Assembly: GCF_004022265.1 (NCBI RefSeq)
Contig: NZ_SAVB01000004.1
Coordinates: 144,116-208,115 of the forward strand
Direction of reading: 5' to 3'
Source of the DNA: Paenirhodobacter ferrireducens
Lineage (GTDB): Bacteria > Pseudomonadota > Alphaproteobacteria > Rhodobacterales > Rhodobacteraceae
Length of the DNA: 64,000 nucleotides
The position numbers and the translations under genes are program-made. Each line of letters starts with the position of its first letter. Position 1 is the first letter of the stretch. The notes under the pieces are model-generated. The model ran no database searches, had not been told where the DNA came from, and saw only the letters and a list, made by a program, of their open reading frames with translations. Positions 56,177 through 64,000 of this stretch are shown one piece after another.

Positions 56177-56841
56177 TCGGCCGCATCGCTGGCACCATCC
56201 TGCACCGCGCCATGGATCACGTGCTGATCGACGTGCGCGGCGTGGGCTATATCGTCCATGTCTCGGCCCGCACCGCCTCGAGCCTGCCGCCGGTGGGCGA
56301 GGCCTGCGCGCTTTATACCGACCTTCTGGTGCGCGAGGATCTGCTGCAGCTCTTCGGCTTCCCGACGCTGCTCGAGAAGGAGTGGCACCGGCTGCTGACC
56401 TCGGTGCAGGGGATCGGCGCCAAGGCCTCGCTCGCCATTCTCGGCACGCTCGGCCCCGAGGGTGTGGGCCGCGCGCTTGCGCTTGGCGACGCGTCGGCGA
56501 TCAAGGCCGCCCCCGGCGTCGGGCCGAAGCTTGCACAGCGCGTGGTGATGGAGCTGAAGGACAAGGCGCCCACGGTGATGGCCATGGGCGGCACGCTGAC
56601 CGTCGACACCGCCCCCTCCGACGAGGTGATCGAGGCGGCACCGAAACCCCGCACCCGCCCCGCCCCCGCCGCGACGCCGAAGGTGAACTTCACCGCCGAG
56701 GCGCTCTCGGCCCTCACCAACCTCGGCTACAACCCGTCCGAGGCGGCCAGTGCCGTTGCCCAGGCCGCGGAAAACCCCGAGGCCACCGACACCGCGAAAC
56801 TGATCCGCGCCGCGCTGCGCCTGCTTGCGCCGAAGGACTGA
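56173..56841 (+). CDS. ruvA: Holliday junction branch migration protein RuvA
   Basis: RuvA binds the junction and loads RuvB. The 222-residue protein starts [20 protein letters not shown]. The tandem helix-hairpin-helix region is [13 protein letters not shown] and [19 protein letters not shown] near residues 78-135. A longer Pro/Ala linker near 155-172 leads to the C-terminal RuvB-binding domain ([16 protein letters not shown]). A copy of the dispersed repeat separates it from ruvB. Confidence 0.96.
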   Translation: MIGRIAGTILHRAMDHVLIDVRGVGYIVHVSARTASSLPPVGEACALYTDLLVREDLLQLFGFPTLLEKEWHRLLTSVQGIGAKASLAILGTLGPEGVGRALALGDASAIKAAPGVGPKLAQRVVMELKDKAPTVMAMGGTLTVDTAPSDEVIEAAPKPRTRPAPAATPKVNFTAEALSALTNLGYNPSEAASAVAQAAENPEATDTAKLIRAALRLLAPKD

Positions 56842-56844
56842 TCC

Positions 56845-56892
56845 CTTCATCTTGCCGAAAATACCTCGGGGGCGCGGGGGCAGCGCCCCCGC
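56845..56892 (-). repeat. Dispersed intergenic repeat, copy 4
   Basis: Plus strand: TTCATCTTGCCGAAAATACC then TCGGGGGCGCGGGGGCAGCG CCCCC. On minus it is GGGGGCGCTGCCCCC... CGAGGTATTTTCGGC AAGATGAA, almost identical to copy 1. It lies inside the ruvA-ruvB unit. Confidence 0.8.
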
Positions 56893-56915
56893 CCTCGCCA
56901 CAAAGGCCCTGACCG

Positions 56916-57962
56916 ATGACCGAGCCCGACCCCACCCTTCGCCCCGACCGCCTGCCCGAGGATGCCGACCGCGCGCTGCGGCCGCAGGCGCTCGAGGAGT
57001 TCGTGGGCCAGGCCGAGGCCCGGGCGAACCTGCGCGTCTTCATCGAAAGCGCGAAGATGCGCGGTCAGGCGATGGACCACACGCTGTTCCACGGCCCGCC
57101 CGGCCTTGGCAAGACCACGCTGGCGCAGATCATGGCGCGCGAGCTTGGCGTCAATTTCAAGATGACCTCGGGCCCGGTGCTGGCGAAGGCGGGCGATCTG
57201 GCCGCGATCCTGACCAATCTCGAGCGCAACGACGTGCTCTTCATCGATGAGATCCACCGGATGAACCCGGCGGTCGAGGAAGTCCTCTATCCGGCGATGG
57301 AGGATTTCGAGCTCGATCTGGTGATCGGCGAGGGCCCGGCCGCGCGCACCGTGCGGATCGAGCTGCAGCCCTTCACCCTCGTCGGCGCCACGACCCGTCT
57401 CGGCCTACTGACGACGCCCTTGCGCGACCGCTTCGGCATCCCGACACGGCTGCAGTTCTACACCGAGGACGAGCTTGACCTGATCGTCGCGCGCGGCGCA
57501 CGGCTTCTGGGCATTCCGGCCGACCCGGACGGCACCCGCGAGATCGCCAAGCGCGCCCGCGGCACACCGCGCATCGCCGGCCGCCTGCTGCGCCGGGTCG
57601 TCGATTTCGCGCTGGTCGAGGGCGACGGCCGGCTCACCCGCGCCATCGCCGACCGCGCGCTCACCCGGCTCGGCGTCGACCATCTCGGCCTCGATGGCGC
57701 TGACCGGCGCTACATGATGCTGATGGCCGAGCATTACGGCGGCGGCCCGGTGGGCGTGGAGACGCTGTCCGCGGCGCTGTCGGAAAGCCGCGACGCGATC
57801 GAGGAAGTGATCGAGCCCTACCTGCTGCAGCAGGGGCTGGTGCAGCGCACGCCGCGCGGGCGGATGCTCGGCCAACGGGCCTGGCGCCACCTTGGCCTGG
57901 ACGCACCGCCTGTTCCGGGTACCGTGCCGCCGCCGCAGGGCGAGCTGTTCGAGGACCGCTGA
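56916..57962 (+). CDS. ruvB: Holliday junction helicase RuvB
   Basis: RuvB is the AAA+ motor for branch migration. The 348-residue protein starts [20 protein letters not shown]. Walker A is [11 protein letters not shown] near residue 61, Walker [12 protein letters not shown] near 108, and the sensor motif is [18 protein letters not shown] near 155. The winged-helix C terminus includes [16 protein letters not shown]. Length is normal. It starts 24 bp after copy 4 of the repeat. Confidence 0.97.
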   Translation: MTEPDPTLRPDRLPEDADRALRPQALEEFVGQAEARANLRVFIESAKMRGQAMDHTLFHGPPGLGKTTLAQIMARELGVNFKMTSGPVLAKAGDLAAILTNLERNDVLFIDEIHRMNPAVEEVLYPAMEDFELDLVIGEGPAARTVRIELQPFTLVGATTRLGLLTTPLRDRFGIPTRLQFYTEDELDLIVARGARLLGIPADPDGTREIAKRARGTPRIAGRLLRRVVDFALVEGDGRLTRAIADRALTRLGVDHLGLDGADRRYMMLMAEHYGGGPVGVETLSAALSESRDAIEEVIEPYLLQQGLVQRTPRGRMLGQRAWRHLGLDAPPVPGTVPPPQGELFEDR

Positions 57963-58023
57963 GACATCCTGTCGCTGGACGCGCCCGCCCCCGTGCCCTA
58001 GCTCGGGCGGGAAGGAGACCCGC

Positions 58024-58431
58024 ATGACCGCCATTCCGCCGCGTTTCGAGATCACCGAGGCCGAGATCGACCTCGTCGTGCAGCGCTTCTACCTGCGCGT
58101 GCGCGCCCATCCCGAGCTTGCCCCGATCTTTGCCGCCCATGTCACCGACTGGCCCGCGCATGAGGCGAAGATCGCGCGGTTCTGGAAAGGGGCGATCTTG
58201 CATGCGCCCGGCTACGAGGGCAGCCCGATGATGGCGCATCGCCGCGCCGGCAACGTCGCGCCCGGGCACTTCCCCGACTGGCTCGGCACCTTCGACGCGG
58301 TGCTGAAGCAAAGCCTTGCGCCCGAGACGGCGGCGGGCTGGTCGGCGCTGACCCATCGCATCGGGCTCGGCCTGCGTCAGGGGGTCGAGGATGTGGGGCG
58401 CGCCCCGGGCGCGGTGCCGAACCTGCGCTGA
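58024..58431 (+). CDS. Group III truncated hemoglobin
   Basis: The 135-residue protein starts MTAIPPRFEITEAEIDLVVQ and shows the group III pattern: FYLRVRAHPELAPIF near residue 22, FWKGAIL near 57, and a histidine in MMAHRRAG near 73 that is a candidate proximal haem ligand, followed by FPDWLGTFD. A strong AAGGAGA lies before the ATG. It lies 61 bp after ruvB. Function is probably oxygen, nitric oxide or peroxide handling, unproven. Confidence 0.9.
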   Translation: MTAIPPRFEITEAEIDLVVQRFYLRVRAHPELAPIFAAHVTDWPAHEAKIARFWKGAILHAPGYEGSPMMAHRRAGNVAPGHFPDWLGTFDAVLKQSLAPETAAGWSALTHRIGLGLRQGVEDVGRAPGAVPNLR

Positions 58432-58439
58432 TGCCCCCG

Positions 58440-58492
58440 GCCCCGCAGGCAGGTTTCGAGTATTTTTGCCAGGAAAAAGCCCGGGGGCGGAA
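58440..58492 (+). repeat. Dispersed intergenic repeat, copy 5
   Basis: CAGGTTTCGAGTATTTTTGCC is followed by AGGAAAAAGCC CGGGGGCGG. It is a diverged copy lying between the hemoglobin gene and the end of ycjF. Confidence 0.6.
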
Positions 58493-58497
58493 CAGCG

Positions 58498-59511
58498 TCA
58501 GGGGGCTGGGTCTTCGGGCGCCTTGTCGCGACCGAAGAGCCCGGTCAACGCGCGCCGGGTCAGGTTCGTCACCCGCGGTTTTGGCAGGGCGCGAAACGGC
58601 ATCGGCCGGCACACCTCGATCGCCGCCACACCGACACGGGCGGTGAGCGCGCCGTTCACCACCCCCTCGCCGAAGCGGCGCGAGAGTTTCGCGAAGAGAT
58701 GCCCGCCGGTCACCGTCTCGATCAGGTCGTCGCCCGCAGCGACCGCGCCGGTCGCGACGAGATGGGTCATCACCGTGCGCGCAAGCCGCATCGCCCCCAA
58801 TGTGCCGGCGCGGCCGCCATAGATCTCGGCGACGCGGCGGATCATCCGCAGGTTCGCGGTGAGCGCGGCAAAGACATCGGCGAGCGCCAGCGGCACCACC
58901 GCCGTCACCGTCGCCACCATGCGCGCCGCCGCCTCGACCTCGAGCCGCGCGGCGGCATCAAGCGGCGCCATCAGCTCGGTTTCGGCGAGCCGCAGCAGCG
59001 TATCGGTATCAAGCTGCTCTGGCCCGCGCTCGGCCAGCGTCCGGCGCGGCCAGTCCATCTCGGCGCGCGCCGCGTAAAGCCCCGAGACATGGGTGACGAC
59101 CTTGCGCGCCCGCCCGAGGTCATCGGCCTGCGCCGCCTCGAGCACCTCGCGATGCACCCGGTCGAGCCGGCCGAGCCGGGCGAAGGCCGCAAGCTCGCGC
59201 ACCGCGATCAGCAATGCCGCCAGCACGAAGGCGGCAAACAGCACGGTGGCGATCCAGCCGAGCACCGGGTTCGACGCGAACAGCCCCTCGACGAAGCGCC
59301 AGGCCGCGACCGTGGCGAGGAAGGTCACAAGCGCCCCGGCAGCGCGCCAGAAGAAGCGGCCGAGTTTCGAGGGCGGGCGCGCGGCGATGCGCGCCGCGAT
59401 CTGCATCGCGCGGCCTTCGGGCGGGGGGACGTCGCCCAGATCGGTGACCGGCGGCGCCTCGGCCGGCGAGGGCGCGGCCTCCTCGATCTCGATCAGCAGG
59501 GGTTTCTTCAC
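58498..59511 (-). CDS. ycjF: YcjF-like membrane protein (DUF697)
   Basis: The 337-residue protein starts MKKPLLIEIEEAAPSPAEAP. Two membrane segments lie at about residues 55-75 and 80-105, followed by a long helical part and the DUF697 region (VATVTAVVPLALADVFAALT near 206). It is the partner of YcjX in many proteobacteria, and both are induced in stress. Its start overlaps the ycjX stop as ATGA. Role unknown. Confidence 0.88.
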   Translation of the reverse strand: MKKPLLIEIEEAAPSPAEAPPVTDLGDVPPPEGRAMQIAARIAARPPSKLGRFFWRAAGALVTFLATVAAWRFVEGLFASNPVLGWIATVLFAAFVLAALLIAVRELAAFARLGRLDRVHREVLEAAQADDLGRARKVVTHVSGLYAARAEMDWPRRTLAERGPEQLDTDTLLRLAETELMAPLDAAARLEVEAAARMVATVTAVVPLALADVFAALTANLRMIRRVAEIYGGRAGTLGAMRLARTVMTHLVATGAVAAGDDLIETVTGGHLFAKLSRRFGEGVVNGALTARVGVAAIEVCRPMPFRALPKPRVTNLTRRALTGLFGRDKAPEDPAP

Positions 59512-60911
59512 AGCTTGTCTCCGATCAGGAATTCGGCGGCGCGGTCGAGGCGGATATGCGGCGGCCCCTCGCCCGGGCGCAGGGTGACGGGGGCGGGGAC
59601 GAAGTCCATCAGCGTGTAATCGGCATCGAGCCAGCGCGTCGCGCCCTCGCGCGCGGGCGCCAGAAGCTGTGCCGGATCGGCCGGCAGATCGCCCGGGAAG
59701 AGCGCGACCGAGCGGCCGTCGGCCAGCCGGCCGCGCAGCGCCGGCAGTTCCTCGCCCTCGTGGCGGATCACGTCCTCGGTGGTGGTGCGCAGGCTGGCAA
59801 GCGACAGCGCGAGCGTCTGCGCACCGGCGAAATCGGCGCGATCCTTCGCCTCGCGCAGAAGCGCGCCGGTGATCGCGGTCAGCCGGGCGTGCTGCGAATG
59901 GTGCAGGTGATCGGCCTTGGTCGCGGCAAAGAGAATGCGCTCGATCCGCCGCGCGCCAAGGAGCGAGGCCAGCACCCCTGCCTTGCCCGGGCGGAAGGCG
60001 ACCAAGATCCCCGCCATCGCCGCCCGCAGATCCTCGAGCGCGGCGGGCCCGGCATGGATCGCGCCGAGCACGTCGACCAGCACTACCTGCCGGTCGATGC
60101 GGGCGAAATGCTCGCGGAAGAAGGGTTTGACCACCTTGTCCTTGTAGGCCTCGAAGCGGCGCGCCATCTCGCGGCCAAGCGAGCCGCGGGGATACTCGCC
60201 CGGCGGCAGCGGCGCGAAGGTGAGCGCGGGCGAGCCCGCCATTTCACCGGGCAGCAGGAAGCGGCCTGGTGAACAGTCGGAAAAGCCCGCCGCGCGCGCG
60301 GCTTGCAGATGCGCGGTGAAGGGCGCGGCCAGCGCCTGCGCCGCAGGTTCGGTGAAGGGCGCGGCAAGATCGGCCGACGCGAGCGCGGCAAGGAAGGGCG
60401 CGCTTTCGGGACGCCCGGGCAGACGCGCCAACACCGCTTCGGACCATTGCGCGAAGCTGCGGTCGAGCAGACCGAGATCCAGCAGCCACTCGCCCGGATA
60501 GTCGACGATGTCGAGATGCACGGTGCGCAGCCCCCGCAACCCGCCCAGAAGCCCCGTCGGCGCCACGCGAAAGCTCAGCCGCAGCTCGGAGACGGCACGC
60601 GTGCCCTCGGGCCAGTGCGGCGCGGGACCGGTCAGCGCGGCAAGGTGGCGCTCGTAGTCGAAGCGCGGCACGGTATCGTCGGGCTGCGGCTGCAGGAAGG
60701 CCGCGCGGATGTTGCCGCCCCCGGTCAGCGCCGGCATCCGGCCGCGATCGAGCAGGTTCGCGACGAGCGAGGTGATGAACACCGTCTTGCCCGCCCGCGA
60801 CAGGCCGGTGACGCCCAGCCGGATCACCGGCTCGAACAGCGCCTCGGAGACGGTGGCGCCCAGCCCCTCGACCTGGCGGGTGAGCGTGTCGGCGATGTCG
60901 GAAATGCCCAA
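59508..60911 (-). CDS. ycjX: YcjX-like GTPase
   Basis: The 467-residue protein starts at a TTG (60911): L(M)GISDIADTLTRQVEGLG. The P-loop is GVTGLSRAGKTVFITSLV near residue 35, followed by a DIVDYPGEWLLDL switch near 135 and AATKADHL near 338. YcjX of E. coli is about 465 residues, which supports this start. Longer readings to 61010 would translate the repeat region upstream. GAGG lies 7 nt before the TTG. Confidence 0.9.
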   Translation of the reverse strand: MGISDIADTLTRQVEGLGATVSEALFEPVIRLGVTGLSRAGKTVFITSLVANLLDRGRMPALTGGGNIRAAFLQPQPDDTVPRFDYERHLAALTGPAPHWPEGTRAVSELRLSFRVAPTGLLGGLRGLRTVHLDIVDYPGEWLLDLGLLDRSFAQWSEAVLARLPGRPESAPFLAALASADLAAPFTEPAAQALAAPFTAHLQAARAAGFSDCSPGRFLLPGEMAGSPALTFAPLPPGEYPRGSLGREMARRFEAYKDKVVKPFFREHFARIDRQVVLVDVLGAIHAGPAALEDLRAAMAGILVAFRPGKAGVLASLLGARRIERILFAATKADHLHHSQHARLTAITGALLREAKDRADFAGAQTLALSLASLRTTTEDVIRHEGEELPALRGRLADGRSVALFPGDLPADPAQLLAPAREGATRWLDADYTLMDFVPAPVTLRPGEGPPHIRLDRAAEFLIGDKL

Positions 60912-60975
60912 AGCGCTGCCTCGTGTCTTGCCTTCCCTAGATAGGCAACTGCCCGCCGGTTTCACAGGGGGAAAG

Positions 60976-61040
60976 GCGGGGGCGCTGCCCCCTCTGCGCC
61001 TGCGGCACATTCACCTCCGGGATATTTGAAGCAATTGGAA
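60976..61040 (+). repeat. Dispersed intergenic repeat, copy 6
   Basis: A GGGGGCGCTGCCCCC hairpin at 60977-60992 is followed by ACCTCCGGGATATTTGAAGC and AATTGGAAG. It lies in the divergent gap between ycjX and truA, in plus orientation. Confidence 0.65.
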
Positions 61041-61055
61041 GCGGGTCGTCCCCTG

Positions 61056-61121
61056 CTTTCTCCTTGCCGGAAATACCTCGGGGGTGAGGCCGCGAGGCCG
61101 AGGGGGCAGCGCCCCCTGCCC
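61056..61121 (-). repeat. Dispersed intergenic repeat, copy 7
   Basis: CTTTCTCCTTGCCGGAAATA CCTCGGGGGTG, then GGGGGCAGCGCCCCC at 61102-61116. It is the minus-orientation partner of copy 6, tail to tail, filling the ycjX-truA divergent gap. Confidence 0.8.
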
Positions 61122-61183
61122 CGCTCGGGGCCCCTGCTCGCTCGGGGATTGCGCGCGGGCCGGCGGCAGGCTATCGCCGGGGC

Positions 61184-61951
61184 ATGCCCAGATATGCGTT
61201 CAGGATCGAATATGACGGTGGCCCCTTCGCGGGCTGGCAGCGACAGGCGGACCAGCCCTCGGTGCAAGGCGCGGTCGAGGCGGCGCTGGCGCGGCTCGAG
61301 CCCGGGCCCCACACCATCGCCGCGGCGGGCCGCACCGATGCGGGCGTGCATGCGACGGCGCAGGTCGCGCATGCGGATCTCGCCAAGGACTGGGACCCGT
61401 TCCGCCTGTCCGAGGCGCTGAACTTCCATCTGAAGCCCGCGCCGGTGGCGATCAGCGCCTGTGCGCGGGTCGCCGACGATTTCCACGCCCGCTTCTCGGC
61501 GCTCGAGCGGCGCTATCTCTTCCGTCTCGTCGCCCGCCGCGCGCCGGTGGTGCATGACCGCGGCCTCGTCTGGCAGGTGCAGAACCCGCTCGATGTCGCG
61601 GCGATGCGGGCGGGGGCGGCGCATCTGCTCGGTCGGCACGACTTCACCACCTTCCGCTCCTCGCTGTGTCAGGCGGCAAGCCCGGTGAAGACGCTCGACG
61701 AGATCCGGATCGAGGAGATCGACTATCCCGCGGGCCGCGAGATCCGCTTTCATCTGCGCGCGCGCAGCTTCCTGCACAATCAGGTGCGCTCGATCGTCGG
61801 CACGCTCGAGCGGGTCGGCGCCAGCTTCTGGGCGCCCGATCAGGTGCGCACGGCGCTCGAGGCCTGTGACCGCGCTGCCTGCGGGCCGGTTTGCCCGCCG
61901 CAGGGGCTCTACCTGAACGGGGTAAGCTATCCGCAGGAGCCGTTCGGCTGA
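61184..61951 (+). CDS. truA: tRNA pseudouridine synthase TruA
   Basis: TruA makes pseudouridines 38-40 in tRNA. The 255-residue protein starts [20 protein letters not shown]. The catalytic aspartate is in [11 protein letters not shown] near residue 51, and [18 protein letters not shown] near 203 is the TruA C-terminal motif. Length is normal. It ends one base from the end of the convergent epimerase gene. Confidence 0.97.
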   Translation: MPRYAFRIEYDGGPFAGWQRQADQPSVQGAVEAALARLEPGPHTIAAAGRTDAGVHATAQVAHADLAKDWDPFRLSEALNFHLKPAPVAISACARVADDFHARFSALERRYLFRLVARRAPVVHDRGLVWQVQNPLDVAAMRAGAAHLLGRHDFTTFRSSLCQAASPVKTLDEIRIEEIDYPAGREIRFHLRARSFLHNQVRSIVGTLERVGASFWAPDQVRTALEACDRAACGPVCPPQGLYLNGVSYPQEPFG

Positions 61952-61952
61952 G

Positions 61953-63851
61953 TCATTCGGCCGGCACGTCGGCGGCGTGCTGCGCCTCGACGATGCGGCA
62001 TTGCAGCGCCGATTTCGGCAGGCTCTGCGGATTGTATTCGCGCACCGCCCGCGCCACGACCGAAATCACCTCGGCATCGCTGCCATGCTCGACCGCGTCG
62101 CGCAGATCCCGCAGGGCCGCCGCGGTTTCCAGCTCGGACAGGTGATCCTCGCGCACCCGGATGATCTTCGGATGCGCCGTGGCCTGGGCGCCCTTGCGCA
62201 CCATCAGCTCCTCGTGCAGCTTCTCGCCCGGGCGCAGGCCGGTGACCACGATCTCGATATCGCCATGCGGGGTCTCGGCATCGCGCACGGTATAGCCCGA
62301 GGCCGCGATCATCCGCCGCGCCAGATCGCCGATGCGCTGCGGCTTGCCCATGTCGAGCACGTAAACCTCACCGCCCTCGGCAAAGGAACCCGCGAGCAGC
62401 ACGAGGCGTGAGGCCTCCTGGATCGTCATGAAATAGCGCGTCACCCGCTCGTCGGTGAGCGTCACCGGGCCGCCGCGGGCGATCTGTTCCTGAAACAACG
62501 GGATCACCGAGCCCGAGGAGCCGAGCACATTGCCAAAGCGCACGATCGAGAAGATCGTCTTCGGCGCCCGCGCCGCCAGATCCTGGATCACCAGCTCGGC
62601 GAAGCGTTTCGAGGCGCCCATCAGGTTGCCCGGCCGCACCGCCTTGTCGGAGGAGACGAGCACGAAGCGCTTCACCCCGGCGTCGCGCGCGGCCTTCGCC
62701 AGCACCGCGGTGCCGAGCGTGTTGTTCGCCAGACCGACACGCGGATTCATCTCGACCAGCGGCACGTGCTTGTAGGCCGCGGCATGCAGCACCACGGCGA
62801 TCGCGTTGCGCTCGATCACCTGGGAGACGTGGATGCCGTCGCATACCGAGCCGAGCACTGCGACGATCTCGACACCAAGCGCCTCGGCCAGCACCCGCAT
62901 CTCCGCCTCGGCGTTGTAGAGCGCGATCTCGGACAGCTCGAACAGCACCAGCCGCGCCGGTCGGCAGCCGATCACCTGGCGACAGAGTTCGAGCCCGATC
63001 GAGCCACCGGCGCCGGTGATCATCACATTCGCGCCACGATAGGCCGAGCAGCCGGTGGCCAGCGCCTCGTTCAGCGGGTCGCGCATCAGCAGCGCCGCAG
63101 GCCCCGCGGGCAGCAACCGGCTCATCAGCTCGTCACCGCCGTGCAACTGCGAGAAGGCCGGCAGGGTCTGCACCTCGAGCCCGAGCTTGTCGAGGCGCTT
63201 CGAGATGAAGGTCTGCTTGTCGACCGACACCGAGGGCATCGCGAGGATCACCCGGTTGATCTTGTAGCGGTCGCGCAGCGCCGCCGCATGCACCCCCGAA
63301 AAGATCGGCAGCCCGTTGACGTTCATCCCCGACAGCGTCGCGTTGTCGTCGAGGAAGGCATAGACGACGAGCCCGTCGACCGCCCTCAGCTCGCGCGCAA
63401 GCGCCATGCCGGTGCGACCGGCGCCGTAGATCGCGACCCGGGTGAAGATCCGCGACCGGCGGTAAAGCTGCGTCAGCAGCCACACCATGAGCAGCCGCGA
63501 GCCGAAATAGGCGGCAAAATAGACCAGCGCAAAGATGACATGGAAGCCGCTGGAGATCCCGGTGCCGGTCGCCTGCGAGAAGATCGCCGAAATGATGCCG
63601 AGCGCCGCCGCCATCAGCATCGAGCGGCCGACGGCCTCGCCCGAATAGTCCTTCAGCTTGATCCGGTTCATCCCGAGCGCGATGCAGAGCCCCCCCGCCG
63701 AGACCATCAGCACCGGCAGCAGCAGCCAGTGCCGCAGCAGCAGCGTGTCGAACAGCACCTCGGCGCGCGTGCCCTTGAGCGCCATCGTCGCCAGCAGGGC
63801 GAGCGGAACAAGGCAGACGTCGATCACGAGAAGGATAAATGCCTTCTGCAC
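61953..63851 (-). CDS. Membrane NDP-sugar epimerase/dehydratase (CapD/FlaA1/PglF type)
   Basis: The 632-residue protein has four membrane segments (residues about 5-120), a first Rossmann domain (RVAIYGAGRTGMALAREL near 142) and a second with ITGAGGSIGLELCRQV near 284, YKHVPLVEMNP near 367 and the catalytic SSDKAVRPGNLMGASKRFAE near 407. Members make UDP-sugars for polysaccharide or glycoprotein synthesis. The only usual start in frame is GTG at 63851, but the reading continues upstream as ISLTR before VQKAFILL, which resembles the conserved N terminus of the family, so the true start may be upstream at a rare codon. Confidence 0.92.
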   Translation of the reverse strand: MQKAFILLVIDVCLVPLALLATMALKGTRAEVLFDTLLLRHWLLLPVLMVSAGGLCIALGMNRIKLKDYSGEAVGRSMLMAAALGIISAIFSQATGTGISSGFHVIFALVYFAAYFGSRLLMVWLLTQLYRRSRIFTRVAIYGAGRTGMALARELRAVDGLVVYAFLDDNATLSGMNVNGLPIFSGVHAAALRDRYKINRVILAMPSVSVDKQTFISKRLDKLGLEVQTLPAFSQLHGGDELMSRLLPAGPAALLMRDPLNEALATGCSAYRGANVMITGAGGSIGLELCRQVIGCRPARLVLFELSEIALYNAEAEMRVLAEALGVEIVAVLGSVCDGIHVSQVIERNAIAVVLHAAAYKHVPLVEMNPRVGLANNTLGTAVLAKAARDAGVKRFVLVSSDKAVRPGNLMGASKRFAELVIQDLAARAPKTIFSIVRFGNVLGSSGSVIPLFQEQIARGGPVTLTDERVTRYFMTIQEASRLVLLAGSFAEGGEVYVLDMGKPQRIGDLARRMIAASGYTVRDAETPHGDIEIVVTGLRPGEKLHEELMVRKGAQATAHPKIIRVREDHLSELETAAALRDLRDAVEHGSDAEVISVVARAVREYNPQSLPKSALQCRIVEAQHAADVPAE

Positions 63852-64000
63852 GCGGGTTAGAGAGATGATTTTCTTAACAGGTTGCTGAATTAATCTGATG
63901 CGTGGAACGGTTTCCCTTGGCAGGCTGGCCGAAGCAGGTTCGTTGCGGAGGTTCGGTGTACTTGGGCGCCACCATTCGGCCTCATGCGGTCAGCAACCGC
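63852..64000. other. Upstream region of the epimerase gene at the window edge
   Basis: The first 60 bp are AT-rich and remain open in the epimerase frame (KKIISLTR). No ATG, GTG or TTG in frame is visible back to a stop codon near 63985. No other gene is recognised in the remaining bases. Confidence 0.4.

Overview
This 64 kb window is chromosomal DNA of a high-GC alphaproteobacterium, most likely a member of the Rhodobacteraceae. The evidence is the strong G/C third-position bias, the aerobic (CobG/CobN-type) cobalamin pathway with a PduX/BluE-type threonine kinase, the Rhodobacterales-type small proteins, and a short intergenic repeat of a kind familiar from this family. Genes are tightly packed, often joined by ATGA or TGATG overlaps. 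I see no rRNA, tRNA, CRISPR array, insertion sequence or prophage. The species was not identified.

Region 1 (1-20356) is a vitamin B12 regulon. A cobalamin riboswitch on the minus strand (about 12215-12390) heads DUF1636-cobW-cobN-cobG-cobH-cobI-cobJ. After the inverted gene cobK the minus strand continues with cobL-cobE-cobM-cobB. The plus-strand genes cobO and cobQ follow, then minus-strand cobC-cobD-bluE-phosphatase and plus-strand cobU-cobT-cobS. Together they cover most of aerobic corrin ring synthesis, cobalt insertion, adenosylation, side-chain amidation, aminopropanol-phosphate supply and nucleotide loop assembly. CobA, CobF and the chelatase subunits CobS/CobT of Pseudomonas denitrificans nomenclature are not in the window.

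Region 2 (20344-25039) is a sulfate uptake operon (Rrf2 regulator, then sbp-cysT-cysW-cysA and an Lrp-type regulator), with a palindromic operator candidate upstream of sbp. Region 3 (25235-32193) holds small membrane proteins, an AI-2E-type permease and an HlyD/RbbA/YhhJ-type ABC export system. Region 4 (32324-38377) is a signalling island: two histidine kinases on plus converge on an HPt protein and a response regulator with a degenerate GGDEF-like tail on minus, separated by a perfect 18-bp hairpin.

Region 5 (38592-50337) contains lepA, the biotin ECF transporter bioMNY, a metal-binding domain protein, a low-molecular-weight phosphatase, a sirtuin, rpmB, a copper-chaperone pair (DUF2946-like plus PCuAC), the MeaB GTPase, a DUF3108 protein and hrpB. 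Region 6 (50344-64000) contains a methyltransferase, argD-argF with an arginine-rich leader ORF and hairpin upstream, prmA, a DUF1127 gene, ruvCAB, a group III truncated hemoglobin, ycjX-ycjF, truA and a large membrane NDP-sugar epimerase/dehydratase at the right edge.

The most interesting non-genic signals are a dispersed repeat (GC hairpin plus a GAGGTATTT-type core, about eight copies), the possible arginine attenuator before argD, the divergent overlapping start codons of cobK and cobL, and the unusual N-terminal extension of the sulfate-binding protein.
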